Below, piece by piece: positions 8,751 to 17,074 of a DNA stretch of 41,526 nt. The notes under the pieces were generated by a model, which worked only from the letters and a program-made list of their open reading frames with translations, did not search any database and was not told where the DNA came from. The stretch covers positions 1-41,526 of the forward strand of contig CALXTP010000027.1 of NCBI GenBank assembly GCA_944391435.1. Direction: 5' to 3'. The stretch is from an uncultured Alphaproteobacteria bacterium. GTDB lineage: Bacteria; Pseudomonadota; Alphaproteobacteria; RF32; CAG-239. The position numbers and the translations under genes were made by a program. Position 1 is the first letter of the stretch, and the number at the start of each line of letters is the position of its first letter.

Positions 8751-9491
8751 ATGCGCTATAAAATTACGGTAGAATATGACGGCACGAACCTTCTCGGATG
8801 GCAAAAGCAGGAAGAGGGGGCGAGTGCCCAATATTTTTTAGAAGAAGCAATAAAAGGCTTTTCTCATCAAAACATCAATATATACGGAGCCGGTCGCACA
8901 GATGCCGGCGTACATGCTTTAGGGCAGGTGGCACATTTTGATTTGGAAACCAAAATGGACTTATTTCATCTGCGCGAGGCTTTTAATGCGCGTTTGCGGA
9001 TATTGTCGGCTCCCGTTTCGGTTGTGGAGGTTGAGGAAGTTTCCGCTGATTTTCATGCGCGCTTTTCGGCAAAAGGGCGCGGATATATATATAGGCTTCT
9101 AAACAGGAGGGCTCCGACTGTTTTGCTGAAAGATCGTGTATGGGTGGTCGGATATCCGCTAAATGTTGATAAAATGCGTGCAGGCGCAAAATATCTCTTG
9201 GGACATCACGATTTCAGCTCTTTTCGCGGAGCCGGCTGCCAGGCTTTGTCACCGGAAAAGACATTGGATAAACTGGATATCATAACCAACGGTGCAGAGA
9301 TTGACTTTGTGGTAGAAGCGCGCTCGTTTTTGTATCACCAGGTTAGAAATATGGTTGGAACGCTAAAGGAAGTTGGTGACGGAAAACTTCAGCCCGAGGA
9401 CGTTAAAACGATTCTGGAAAAGAAAAACAGAGCCTGCGCCGGGGTAACAGCACCTGCCTGTGGCTTGTATTTGAGCAAAGTTATATATTAA
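8751..9491 (+). CDS. truA: tRNA pseudouridine synthase A
   Basis: 246-residue TruA, which makes pseudouridine at positions 38-40 of the tRNA anticodon arm. The catalytic Asp51 lies in GAGRTDAGVHALGQ, the family signature. Also seen are YDGTNLLGWQ at the N terminus and FLYHQVRNMVGTL near the C terminus. Full length for the family. It probably shares a transcript with the upstream oxidoreductase and is convergent with yraN, only 3 bp apart and with no clear terminator between. Confidence 0.96.
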   Translation: MRYKITVEYDGTNLLGWQKQEEGASAQYFLEEAIKGFSHQNINIYGAGRTDAGVHALGQVAHFDLETKMDLFHLREAFNARLRILSAPVSVVEVEEVSADFHARFSAKGRGYIYRLLNRRAPTVLLKDRVWVVGYPLNVDKMRAGAKYLLGHHDFSSFRGAGCQALSPEKTLDKLDIITNGAEIDFVVEARSFLYHQVRNMVGTLKEVGDGKLQPEDVKTILEKKNRACAGVTAPACGLYLSKVIY

Positions 9492-9494
9492 GCG

Positions 9495-9899
9495 CTAAAT
9501 ACGTTCAAGGTACAAGGCATTTTTAATGTGGCGGATATGTAGCGGGAAACGAACAAAAAAGACATCAAAGCGCATATAATAGCCCTTATATTTTTTATGC
9601 TTCCTCATAAAATACATTCCGCCGGCCATAATGCGCTTTTGTTGTTTAAAAGATAGGGCGTGCAAAAAATCAGAGTCGCGTTTTCTCTTTTTTACTTCGC
9701 AAAAAACAATAGTTTTCTTTTTTAGTGCAATAAAATCAAGTTCGCCATAGGGGGTGTTTTTGCCGCTGCCGCAGCGATAGTTTTTAGCAATAATGCGATA
9801 GCCGCGCAGCCGCATATACATACGGCATAAAAACTCGGCAATCTTTCCGGCAAAATTATGCTTTATTTTTAAGTTCCAGAGCTTTTTCATAAACGGCAT
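9495..9899 (-). CDS. yraN: YraN family (UPF0102) nuclease-fold protein
   Basis: 134 residues with the Holliday-junction-resolvase-like fold of UPF0102. The conserved acidic core is GELDFIALKKKTIVFCEVK, with Asp, Glu and Lys in the nuclease arrangement, preceded by AEFLCRMYMRLRGYRIIAKNY. The cellular role is unproven. It overlaps the 3' end of rsmI by 44 bp in another frame, an arrangement common for this gene pair. An internal ATG at 9890 is a second possible start. Confidence 0.9.
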   Translation of the reverse strand: MPFMKKLWNLKIKHNFAGKIAEFLCRMYMRLRGYRIIAKNYRCGSGKNTPYGELDFIALKKKTIVFCEVKKRKRDSDFLHALSFKQQKRIMAGGMYFMRKHKKYKGYYMRFDVFFVRFPLHIRHIKNALYLERI

Positions 9900-10692
9900 T
9901 TCTTTTTAAATGGTATTTATCTGCAATTGTTTTTACGGATTCTTTGAGGGTAGAATGTTTCATTTCTTCTGCTAACAGCAACGAAATGTCGGGTTCGTTT
10001 GTTTCCGGCGATTCTGGCGGCGCGATAACTAAAACCAGTTCGCCCTTAATCGGATTCTGTTGCAACTTTTTCCGCACATTGGCAATGGGGCCGGAGATGC
10101 ACTCTTCATAAATTTTGCTGATTTCCCGTATCAAAGATATTTCTCTTTGCGGCATAACAGCTTCTAGTGCTGTCAGAGATTTGTCAATACGCAAAGCGGT
10201 TTCGTATAAAACAAGAGTCGTATTGATATTTTTCAATTCGGTAAATAAATCTATGCGGGCTTTGTCTTTATTGGGGATAAATCCGGCAAACATAAAACGG
10301 TTAGTGGGTAGCCCCGAGAGTTGCAACGCACAGATTACCGCGCAGGCGCCGGGGAGGGACGTGACTTTAAGCTGTCTTTGGCGGCATTCCCTGACCAATT
10401 TGTAGCCGGGATCGGAAATAAGCGGTGAACCGGCATCACTGATAAGGGCAACGCTATTGCCGTTTTCAATCAAATCAGCGATAGTTTGAAACTTATCCTG
10501 TTCGGAGTGGTCTTCATAGGCAATAAAATTTTTTTTTGCCGGAATGCCCAATAAAGAAAAAAGTTTTTTTGCATTGCGGGTATCTTCGGCCGCTATTATA
10601 TCTGCAGCCTGCAAAACATCAACGGCTCGCGGGGAAATATCGCCTAAGTTGCCAATGGGCGTCGCCACAATATACAAACCTGCATCTAACAT
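9856..10692 (-). CDS. rsmI: 16S rRNA 2'-O-ribose methyltransferase RsmI
   Basis: 278-residue RsmI of the tetrapyrrole-methylase-like fold, which methylates the ribose of C1402 in 16S rRNA using SAM. Motifs: YIVATPIGNLGDISPRA at the N terminus, AAEDTRNAKKLFSLLGI, SDAGSPLISDPG and LPGACAV for SAM binding. A C-terminal helical tail matches the family. It is divergent from the LppC-like lipoprotein gene and overlaps yraN, the usual proteobacterial neighbourhood. Confidence 0.96.
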   Translation of the reverse strand: MLDAGLYIVATPIGNLGDISPRAVDVLQAADIIAAEDTRNAKKLFSLLGIPAKKNFIAYEDHSEQDKFQTIADLIENGNSVALISDAGSPLISDPGYKLVRECRQRQLKVTSLPGACAVICALQLSGLPTNRFMFAGFIPNKDKARIDLFTELKNINTTLVLYETALRIDKSLTALEAVMPQREISLIREISKIYEECISGPIANVRKKLQQNPIKGELVLVIAPPESPETNEPDISLLLAEEMKHSTLKESVKTIADKYHLKRNAVYEKALELKNKA

Positions 10693-10731
10693 CTTATTAC
10701 ACTTTACAAAAGAGGTTTTTTATTTTAAAAG

Positions 10732-10746
10732 AACAATATAATTGTT
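10732..10746. promoter_or_regulatory. 6-3-6 palindrome over a -10-like box
   Basis: AACAAT-ATA-ATTGTT is a perfect inverted repeat in the divergent rsmI/LppC-like spacer. It overlaps a TATAAT at 10737-10742 on the plus strand. Operator function is inferred only; AT-rich DNA makes chance palindromes possible. Confidence 0.3.
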
Positions 10747-10763
10747 TAATATTTTAGGAATAA

Positions 10764-12026
10764 ATGCAAGTGTTAAAAAGAGTCGCCTTATTTTTTCTGT
10801 GTGTTGGCCTGTGGAGCTGCAATAGTCCGCTGACAAATAATCGCATAGAATTATCCAACCGGCAGTATGATATTATAGATTACGATGCCGTAAACAAAGC
10901 CATGATGTCGGAAGACGTGTTAAATGTTGGTGTGCTGTTGCCGCTAACCGGCAGCGCATCCGATATGGGGCTGGGTATGCAAAACGCGATGTTTATGGCT
11001 CTGGACGACCTGCAAAATAACCGTATGATGTTAAAATTTTATGATACTAAAAGTACGCATGAAGGGGCACAAACAGCAGCAAGTCAGGCTATTGATGACG
11101 GGGCGGATTTGATATTGGGACCGTTAATGGGAAAGGAAGTGGAAGGAGTAGCCCCGCTGGCTTTGTCGGCAGATGTTCCCGTTGTGTCGTTTACAACTTC
11201 CCCGCAAGTGCTGCAAAAAGGAATTTACAGTATAGGCCTGCTGAACGGCGAGCAAATTGAGCGCGCGGTATCTTATGCGAAAAATAATGGAAGAAACAGC
11301 CTGGCCTTGCTTGTGCCGGATAATAATAGCGGATTAAATATTGTTAAAGCGGCGCTAATGTCTTCCATTACCAAAGATATGCCGTTGGTCAAGGTTGGCT
11401 TTTATAGCCCGCAAAGTGTTGATTTCTCGGAATTGGTGAAAGATGTTGCCTCAGATGGCGGCTTTGATACGGTATTGATTGCAGACGGCGGCAATCGTTT
11501 AAAGTCCTTAGTTTCAATGTTTGCATACAATGATGTGATGTATCCGGATGTCTTGTTTATGGGAACCGCTGCGTGGGATAATACAAATTTAAGCAAGGAA
11601 ACCATATTGTACCACGGTGTTTATCCGATGGTATCCAAAAGCTACGGGACATATTTTACCGATAAATATAAAGAAACCTTCGGCGAACAGCCCAAAAGCC
11701 TTTATTCGTTTGCGTATGACAGTGTGTTACTGGCTTCCGTCCTGTCGGGAAAAACAGAGGATGACATAACCTCTGCTTTAACCGGAAAAAGCGGTTTTAT
11801 CGGTGTAAACGGATTCTTTAAAATTTTGCCGACCGGCCAGAGTTTCCATAGCTTGGAAATGATGGAGGTAACCAAAGACGGGCCGAAGGTTGTTTCCCCG
11901 GCAGATAAAGAAGGTGCAAACTATGCGGAAAATGAAATAGATATTCGCTATATCCCGTATGAGAAGCTTCCGAAGTTTTACGGAAAAAGCAGTTCGGAAG
12001 TTTTAAGATGGCTCTATAATAATTGA
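10764..12026 (+). CDS. LppC/LpoA-like penicillin-binding-protein activator lipoprotein
   Basis: 420-residue lipoprotein with a signal peptide ending in LWSC. The mature part has the periplasmic type I ligand-binding fold: NVGVLLPLTGSASDMGLGMQ, then DGADLILGPLMGKEVEG and PVVSFTTSPQVL. It resembles the C-terminal domain of LpoA/LppC, the outer-membrane activator of penicillin-binding proteins, as found beside rsmI-yraN in proteobacteria. A Leu/Ile/Val-type binding protein is the alternative, but the lipobox and the location favour the activator. AGGA precedes the ATG. ffs and dnaX follow. Confidence 0.82.
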   Translation: MQVLKRVALFFLCVGLWSCNSPLTNNRIELSNRQYDIIDYDAVNKAMMSEDVLNVGVLLPLTGSASDMGLGMQNAMFMALDDLQNNRMMLKFYDTKSTHEGAQTAASQAIDDGADLILGPLMGKEVEGVAPLALSADVPVVSFTTSPQVLQKGIYSIGLLNGEQIERAVSYAKNNGRNSLALLVPDNNSGLNIVKAALMSSITKDMPLVKVGFYSPQSVDFSELVKDVASDGGFDTVLIADGGNRLKSLVSMFAYNDVMYPDVLFMGTAAWDNTNLSKETILYHGVYPMVSKSYGTYFTDKYKETFGEQPKSLYSFAYDSVLLASVLSGKTEDDITSALTGKSGFIGVNGFFKILPTGQSFHSLEMMEVTKDGPKVVSPADKEGANYAENEIDIRYIPYEKLPKFYGKSSSEVLRWLYNN

Positions 12027-12047
12027 TGTTAATAGTTATTTTTTAGC

Positions 12048-12075
12048 TTGCATATTTGCCTAATTGGCGCATTAT
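12048..12075 (+). promoter_or_regulatory. Candidate ffs promoter
   Basis: TTGCAT (12048-12053), a 16-base spacer and CATTAT (12070-12075), upstream of the predicted 5' end of the SRP RNA. Both boxes are only partial matches to consensus. Confidence 0.35.
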
Positions 12076-12091
12076 GAAGAAACAGAAAAAT

Positions 12092-12181
12092 ATGGAGGGC
12101 ACAGGGTTGTTTGGCCGCCAACCCGGTCAGGTTCGGAAGAAAGCAGCCGTAACGGTAAAAACAAGGTCTGTCGCCCTTCGC
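12092..12181 (+). ncRNA. ffs: Small SRP RNA (4.5S RNA)
   Basis: About 90 nt recognised from the universal domain IV core GGTCAGGTTCGGAAGAAAGC followed by AGCC at 12125-12148, which has the GGAA tetraloop and the asymmetric internal loop bound by Ffh. The terminal stem closes as GGAGGGC (12094-12100) with GCCCTTC (12173-12179), including one G-U pair. This RNA joins Ffh in the signal recognition particle that targets membrane proteins cotranslationally. It sits immediately before dnaX. Exact ends are approximate. It explains why an open frame running through this stretch is not coding. Confidence 0.95.
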
Positions 12182-12198
12182 CTCATAAGTTAGAAACA

Positions 12199-13923
12199 AT
12201 GTCGGAAGAAAACACAAACGAAAATCAATATGTCGTTTTAGCGCGTAAATATCGCCCGCAAAGATTCGAAGATTTGCTCGGGCAGGATGCGCTTGTGCAG
12301 ACTCTGACAAATGCCATCCAAAATAACCGTTTGCATCATGCCTACATTTTAACGGGTATTCGCGGAGTCGGAAAGACGACGACAGCGCGTTTGATAGCCC
12401 GCGCATTGAATTGCACCGGGCCCGATGGAAAAGGCGGCCCGACAATACATCCGTGCGGAGTTTGTGACAATTGCAAGGCAATTGCAGCCGGCAGGCACAT
12501 GGATGTTATGGAACTGGATGCGGCATCACATACCGGCGTGGATGATATCCGCGAGTTGTTGGACAGTGTACGCTATGCGCCGACCAATGCCAGATACAAA
12601 GTTTATATTATAGACGAAGTGCATATGTTGTCCAAAGGGGCATTCAATGCACTGTTGAAAACTTTGGAAGAACCTCCGGCACATGTTAAGTTTATTTTTG
12701 CCACCACGGAAATACGTAAGGTTCCGGTAACTATTCTTTCAAGATGTCAGCGTTTTGATTTGCAGCGTTTGTCGGTAGAAACATTAAAGCAGCTTTTTAC
12801 GAAAATCTTAACAAATGAACAGATAAATGCGGAGGGCGAGGCGCTTGATATTATCGCTAAAGCTGCAGACGGGTCGGCTCGTGACGGGCTGTCATTGTTA
12901 GATCAATCCATTGTGCTCGGAAATGGCAAAATAGACACGGAAATCGTAAAAAAAATGTTGGGTTTGGCAGATAGAAGCCAGACGCTGACTTTATTTGAAG
13001 AATTGGTAAAGGGGGATATGGAAAAGGTTCTGGCGATGATTTCGGAACAATATACCAACGGAGCTACCCCGATAATAATTCTCCAGGATTTAATTAACAT
13101 TACGCACGATGTCGCAAAAATAAAAATTATTCCGGGGCTGCTAAATACGGCCGGATACAGCGAAGTAGAAAAACAAGCTTTTACCGATTTGAGTTCATCA
13201 TGTTCTTTGGCAATTTTATCAAAAATATGGCAAATGCTGATAAAAGGCATTTCAGAGATAAATATTGCTCCGTCGGCGGTTGAAGCGTTGGAAATGATAT
13301 TGCTAAGAATAGCATACTCCGCATCATTGCCGACGCCGTATGAAATTTTAAACGAAGTAAAAAAAAAATCTGAAATAAACGAAATGCCGCAACTTTCATC
13401 TGCGGTGGAAAAAAAAAATAATATAATGCCGTCAGGGGAAAATACGGCAACACTGACCGAACCGCAGGAGCAAAATGGAAATTTTGAAATATTTAATACG
13501 GTAGGAGAGTTCTTAGCTTATTTAGAAAAAACAAAACAGGCGCTAATAGAATTTTCAATTAAAAATTATGTCAGTATAAAAGATTTTTCAAACGGCCGGA
13601 TAGTAATGAACATAGCCGCTGAGATTAACCAGGATTTTATCGCAAATTTACAAAAAGTTTTATATAAGGCAACCGGAAAAAAGTGGGAGTTGGAGATTGA
13701 TAAAGGAGAGCTTGGAGAAACAATTGCTTCGGTGGAAAATGCGGCTGCCGAGGCAAAAAAGAAAAGCGTTTCGGAATATCCTTTGGTTAAAAAGATTTTA
13801 GAGGAATTTCGCGGCGCAAGAATAGAAACCGTCATACGTAAAAGTTTGGAAGATCTGGCCGAAAAGGAACCGGATATTTCTGGAGATGAAATAAACAATT
13901 TAACCGATGATGAAGAGGAATAA
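12199..13923 (+). CDS. dnaX: DNA polymerase III subunit gamma/tau
   Basis: 574-residue clamp-loader ATPase from the ATG at 12199. Seen in order: YRPQRFEDLLGQ, Walker A GIRGVGKTTTARLIARALNC, zinc cysteines in CGVCDNC, Walker B YIIDEVHMLS, and sensor segment FATTEIRKVPVTILSRCQRF. Domain III ends near residue 380, followed by a linker and a tau-type C-terminal domain. Two A10 tracts in the linker could generate a short gamma form (13359-13421). An in-frame TTG 135 bases upstream is rejected because it would translate the SRP RNA. ybaB follows after 3 bp and recR after that, the standard bacterial trio. Confidence 0.96.
   Translation: MSEENTNENQYVVLARKYRPQRFEDLLGQDALVQTLTNAIQNNRLHHAYILTGIRGVGKTTTARLIARALNCTGPDGKGGPTIHPCGVCDNCKAIAAGRHMDVMELDAASHTGVDDIRELLDSVRYAPTNARYKVYIIDEVHMLSKGAFNALLKTLEEPPAHVKFIFATTEIRKVPVTILSRCQRFDLQRLSVETLKQLFTKILTNEQINAEGEALDIIAKAADGSARDGLSLLDQSIVLGNGKIDTEIVKKMLGLADRSQTLTLFEELVKGDMEKVLAMISEQYTNGATPIIILQDLINITHDVAKIKIIPGLLNTAGYSEVEKQAFTDLSSSCSLAILSKIWQMLIKGISEINIAPSAVEALEMILLRIAYSASLPTPYEILNEVKKKSEINEMPQLSSAVEKKNNIMPSGENTATLTEPQEQNGNFEIFNTVGEFLAYLEKTKQALIEFSIKNYVSIKDFSNGRIVMNIAAEINQDFIANLQKVLYKATGKKWELEIDKGELGETIASVENAAAEAKKKSVSEYPLVKKILEEFRGARIETVIRKSLEDLAEKEPDISGDEINNLTDDEEE
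13359..13421 (+). other. Paired A10 slippery tracts in dnaX linker
   Basis: A10 at 13359-13368 and A10 at 13409-13418. After the first, a -1 slip meets TGA at 13371-13373 (product of about 391 residues) and a +1 slip meets TAA at 13376-13378. After the second, a -1 slip meets TAA at 13419-13421. The truncated product would keep ATPase domains I-III and lose the tau domain, as in known dnaX frameshifting or transcript slippage. Confidence 0.5.
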
Positions 13924-13926
13924 AAA

Positions 13927-14250
13927 ATGTTGAACATTCAGGGATTGATGAAGCAAGCGCAAGTTATGCAAAAAAAAATGCAGGAAACACAGGCAAAATT
14001 GGCAGAAACAGAGGTAAGCGGAACATCGGCCAATGGTCTGGTTTCCATAACATTAAACGGAAAATCCGAGATGAAAAGTCTGACGATTGATAAATCTTTG
14101 CTTAATTCCGCTGAGGATAAAGAAATGTTGGAAGATTTAATTATTGTTGCTTATAATGATGCACATTCCAAAGTAGAGTCTATGGCAGAGGAAGGAATGC
14201 GGGAAGCAACGGGGGGAATGAATCTCGGCGGGCTCAAACTTCCGTTCTGA
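13927..14250 (+). CDS. ybaB: YbaB/EbfC nucleoid-associated protein
   Basis: 107-residue DNA-binding protein of the YbaB/EbfC family, a small tweezer-shaped dimer. The N-terminal helix is Gln/Lys-rich (LMKQAQVMQKKMQETQAKL), followed by the sheet region GLVSITLNGKSEMKSLTID and a C-terminal helix ending in a GGMNLGGLKLPF tail. It lies 3 bp after dnaX and just before recR, the conserved order. Full length. Confidence 0.96.
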   Translation: MLNIQGLMKQAQVMQKKMQETQAKLAETEVSGTSANGLVSITLNGKSEMKSLTIDKSLLNSAEDKEMLEDLIIVAYNDAHSKVESMAEEGMREATGGMNLGGLKLPF

Positions 14251-14263
14251 AATGGGGCAAAAA

Positions 14264-14857
14264 ATGTCAGGGCAGCATATAGAACAATTGATAAAAATCA
14301 TTGCTAAATTTCCGTCGCTGGGCACCAGGTCTGCTCGTCGGATTGTTCTGCATTTGTTAAAGAAAAAGGAAACTTTGATACCCCAGCTCGTGTCATCGCT
14401 GGAAGATGTCTACAATAACATTAAAGTATGCGATATCTGCGGAAATTATGATACGGAAAGCCCTTGCTCCATATGCCGTTCGGCTTCAAGAGACGGAGGG
14501 TTGCTATGTGTGGTTCAGGATATCAGCGATTTATGGGCACTGGAGCGAGGCGGCTTATATAAAGGGAAATATCATATCTTAGGCGGAGTCTTGTCGGCTA
14601 TAGAAGGTGTAACGCCGGAAGATTTGAACATAGAAAAATTAATCAGCCGCGTAGAGAAAGAAAATATATCAGAAATAATCTTAGCCTTGCCGGCAACGGT
14701 TGATGGGCAGATTACCATGCATTATATTTCGTCGCTATTAAAAGATAAAAATATCAGGGTTTCCACTTTAGCTCAGGGAATACCTGTCGGCGCCGAATTG
14801 GATTATATGGATGACGGCACCATCAAATTGGCATTAGATATGCGCAAACGCCTTTGA
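14264..14857 (+). CDS. recR: Recombination protein RecR
   Basis: 197-residue RecR, which works with RecO/RecF to load RecA at gaps. The helix-hairpin-helix segment FPSLGTRSARRIVLHLL is followed by the C4 zinc finger CDICGNYDTESPCSIC and a Toprim domain with LLCVVQDISDLWALERGG and YHILGGVLSAIEGV. The start at 14264 (MSGQHIEQL) is preferred because it aligns with the usual RecR start and has GGGG upstream; an in-frame ATG at 14252 is possible. Convergent with the response-regulator gene 11 bp downstream. Confidence 0.95.
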   Translation: MSGQHIEQLIKIIAKFPSLGTRSARRIVLHLLKKKETLIPQLVSSLEDVYNNIKVCDICGNYDTESPCSICRSASRDGGLLCVVQDISDLWALERGGLYKGKYHILGGVLSAIEGVTPEDLNIEKLISRVEKENISEIILALPATVDGQITMHYISSLLKDKNIRVSTLAQGIPVGAELDYMDDGTIKLALDMRKRL

Positions 14858-14868
14858 CATTGGCGGGG

Positions 14869-15609
14869 CTAGTCGTTCTCGTTGCTGTCATTGTCCATAT
14901 CTTCTTCCGTTTCATCGTCAGAGGGGATATTTTTATCAATAGCATAGCCGTTGGCGCGCACGGTTCTGATATAATCGGAGCCAAATTTGTTTAACGACTT
15001 TCGCAAACGGCGGATATGCACATCAACCGTTCTTGATTCTACAAAAATATTTTCTCCCCACACAGATTTTAGCAATACTTCGCGGGAAAAAACCTTTCCG
15101 GGCTCTTTTAGCAGCATTTTCAGCAAACGGAATTCCGTTGGGCTGAGATGGATAAAATTATTGCCACGCCATACTTTTCGTTCCGTTAAATCCATAGTAA
15201 TATCTTCAAATGATATAATTTTATCCTTTTCCTCAAATAAAGGGGCCCGTCTCATATTTGTTTTAACGCGAGCCATCAGTTCGGGAACGGAAAAAGGTTT
15301 AGTTACATAGTCATCAGCTCCGGCACCCAAGCCTTTGATTTTATCTTCCTCTTGGCTTTTTGCCGTCAGCATGATAATCGGAATGTTTTTGATATCCGGT
15401 TTGGCGCGCACCATTTTGCAAATTTCAACGCCGGAAATCTCAGGCAGCATCCAGTCTAAAAGGATAACGGCGGGCATTTGCCGTTCAATTTCGCTAACGG
15501 CATTAAGCCCGTTAGAAACGATAGCCACTTCATAGCCCTCTTTTTCCAGATTATAGCTTAATAACATTGCCAAGGGCTCTTCATCTTCAATAATCATGAC
15601 TAAACTCAT
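14869..15609 (-). CDS. OmpR/PhoB-family response regulator
   Basis: 246 residues. The receiver domain (about 1-120) has the acidic pair EDEE, the phospho-acceptor Asp in LLDWMLPEISG, Thr in IMLTAKSQ and Lys in DDYVTKPFS. The C-terminal winged helix (about 135-230) has HLSPTEFRLLKMLL, FSREVLLKSVWG and RTVDVHIRRLRKSL. The receiver is closest to PhoB, the phosphate-regulon regulator, but no phoR, pst or phoU gene is nearby, so the symbol is withheld. Unusual is an acidic tail of about 20 residues (many Asp, Glu and Asn) after the DNA-binding domain. The start overlaps the rpe stop by 4 bp. Confidence 0.9.
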   Translation of the reverse strand: MSLVMIIEDEEPLAMLLSYNLEKEGYEVAIVSNGLNAVSEIERQMPAVILLDWMLPEISGVEICKMVRAKPDIKNIPIIMLTAKSQEEDKIKGLGAGADDYVTKPFSVPELMARVKTNMRRAPLFEEKDKIISFEDITMDLTERKVWRGNNFIHLSPTEFRLLKMLLKEPGKVFSREVLLKSVWGENIFVESRTVDVHIRRLRKSLNKFGSDYIRTVRANGYAIDKNIPSDDETEEDMDNDSNEND

Positions 15610-16253
15610 AAAATGCCACCTTTCAACAGTTGAATATTTTGTGCATATAATCCACCCGAAAAAACAGACGTCCCGGCAACAAGAATATCGGCACCTGCAC
15701 CAATACAGAGTGGCGCATTATTGATATTGATGCCGCCGTCAACTTCAATCAGTATATTTTCGGATTTTCGGTTATCCCGCACGAAACGAATTTTTTCCAA
15801 AGCGCCGTTTTGAAATTTTTGCCCGCCGAACCCCGGCGAAACAGACATAATCAACACCATATCTGCTTCAGAGATATAAGGGATAATCTTTTTTATATCG
15901 GATTCGGGCTTTAAGGTAATACCCGCCTTTATGCCATATTTTTTGATAAGAGAAATGAGTTCTTCCGGGTGCGGTGCGGTTTCAAGGTGAAAAGAAATAA
16001 AGTCGGCTCCGGCTTCGGCATACCATGGAATAACTTTAGCCGGGTTTGTAACCATTAAATGCACGTCAAATAAGAGGGAAGTATGTGTTTTAAGCTGTTT
16101 TAAAATATGCGGCCCAAATGTCAAATTCGGTACAAAATGACCGTCCATAACGTCAAAATGTAGCAAATCCGCACCGGATTGCTCCAGCGCCGCAATTTCT
16201 TGTCCTAGACGGGAGCTGTCTGCAGCCAGCAGGCTGGGAGCGATTCTTACCAT
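15606..16253 (-). CDS. rpe: Ribulose-phosphate 3-epimerase
   Basis: 215 residues from the start at 16253; an ATG at 16265 is also in frame. It is a TIM-barrel epimerase that interconverts ribulose-5-P and xylulose-5-P. Metal and catalytic residues are in IAPSLLAADSSRLG, HFDVMDGHFVPNLTFG, FDVHLMVTNP, MSVSPGFGGQKF and VDGGI. It is translationally coupled to the downstream response regulator by a 4-bp overlap, an unusual pairing. Divergent from the ferritin-like gene. Confidence 0.95.
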   Translation of the reverse strand: MVRIAPSLLAADSSRLGQEIAALEQSGADLLHFDVMDGHFVPNLTFGPHILKQLKTHTSLLFDVHLMVTNPAKVIPWYAEAGADFISFHLETAPHPEELISLIKKYGIKAGITLKPESDIKKIIPYISEADMVLIMSVSPGFGGQKFQNGALEKIRFVRDNRKSENILIEVDGGININNAPLCIGAGADILVAGTSVFSGGLYAQNIQLLKGGIL

Positions 16254-16285
16254 TGTTCTCTCCAAAAATTTTAATTATTTATAAC

Positions 16286-16300
16286 AGTTAAAGCTTAACT
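16286..16300. promoter_or_regulatory. 6-3-6 palindrome between rpe and ferritin-like gene
   Basis: AGTTAA-AGC-TTAACT is a perfect inverted repeat in the 129-bp divergent spacer. Its position suits an operator; the regulator is unknown and chance occurrence is possible. Confidence 0.35.
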
Positions 16301-16394
16301 TGAGGTAAAAATTTCATAATCGGACATTGATTTTTGCCGAACGATGATTAATTGGATAAAGCAAAAATATTGAGTTGAGGAAAGGAGAAAAATA

Positions 16395-16886
16395 ATGGGA
16401 GAAATGACGCAAAAAATATCAAAAGCAAATAAAGAAGAACTGTTAAAAATTTTAAATTGTGCCTTTGCGGAAGAATGGCTGGCTTATTATCAATACTGGG
16501 TAGGAGCCAAGGTCGCAGAGGGAATTGAACGTCCGAAGGTTGCTGAAGAATTTATGGAACACGCAAAAGAGGAATTGAAACATGCTGATTGGCTGTCAGA
16601 AAGAATTTTGCAGTTGGGTGGCACGCCGATTTTAAATCCGGAAGAGTGGCAAAAGGCGGCAGAATGCAAATATGATGCGCCGTCAAATGGCGATACAAGG
16701 GTTTTGGTATCACAAAATCTGATAGCCGAGCGCTGTGCCGTAGCTCGTTATCAGCAAATATGTGAAATGTGTAAGGATACGGATATTGAAACTTTTCGTG
16801 TTTCAGAAAAGATTCTCAAAGAAGAAATAGAACATGAACAGGAAATGGAAGATTTTATGGCAGATTTCAACTATTACCGGCAATAA
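16395..16886 (+). CDS. Ferritin-like (Dps-like/bacterioferritin-like) protein
   Basis: 163-residue four-helix protein with two ferritin di-iron motifs: EEWLAYYQYW then KEELKHADW (ExxH), and LIAERCAVARYQQ then KEEIEHEQEMEDF (ExxH). These are the carboxylate and His ligands of bacterioferritin-type ferroxidase centres. There is a CEMC cysteine pair next to the third helix, plus other Cys. Dps-like proteins (DPSL, thioferritins) combine a bacterioferritin-like site with cysteines and are a good alternative. The likely role is iron storage or peroxide defence. GGAAAGGAG precedes the ATG. A GNRA-capped hairpin follows the stop. Confidence 0.85.
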   Translation: MGEMTQKISKANKEELLKILNCAFAEEWLAYYQYWVGAKVAEGIERPKVAEEFMEHAKEELKHADWLSERILQLGGTPILNPEEWQKAAECKYDAPSNGDTRVLVSQNLIAERCAVARYQQICEMCKDTDIETFRVSEKILKEEIEHEQEMEDFMADFNYYRQ

Positions 16887-16928
16887 GCAGAATACAGCCG
16901 AATATTTGTAGAATCCGTCAAATGCTAA

Positions 16929-16957
16929 GAAACGCCATGGCGAAAGCCTGGTGTTTC
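16929..16957 (+). other. Stable GAAA-capped hairpin in intergenic DNA
   Basis: 5' arm 16929-16941 and 3' arm 16946-16957 pair over 12 bp with one bulged T (16938), capped by GAAA at 16942-16945. No T-tract follows, so it is not a classic terminator. It lies 43 bases after the ferritin-like stop and about 110 bases before xerC. It could be an mRNA 3' end stabiliser, a processing site or part of a small RNA; nothing else is seen in this 180-bp gap. Confidence 0.5.
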
Positions 16958-17074
16958 CGCGTATAAAAAAGCCGCTGCAGTGAAAAAGTTAAAAGGTATA
17001 ACTGATTGTTAACTTCTGGCAGATATTTTAATTCCGGAGAACATAGCGATTAAGGATAATCGGAGGAGTTGAAA

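Noticed and set aside
12064-12198. In-frame upstream extension of dnaX from a TTG
   Set aside because: It would translate the whole SRP RNA gene; the DnaX family start fits the ATG at 12199.
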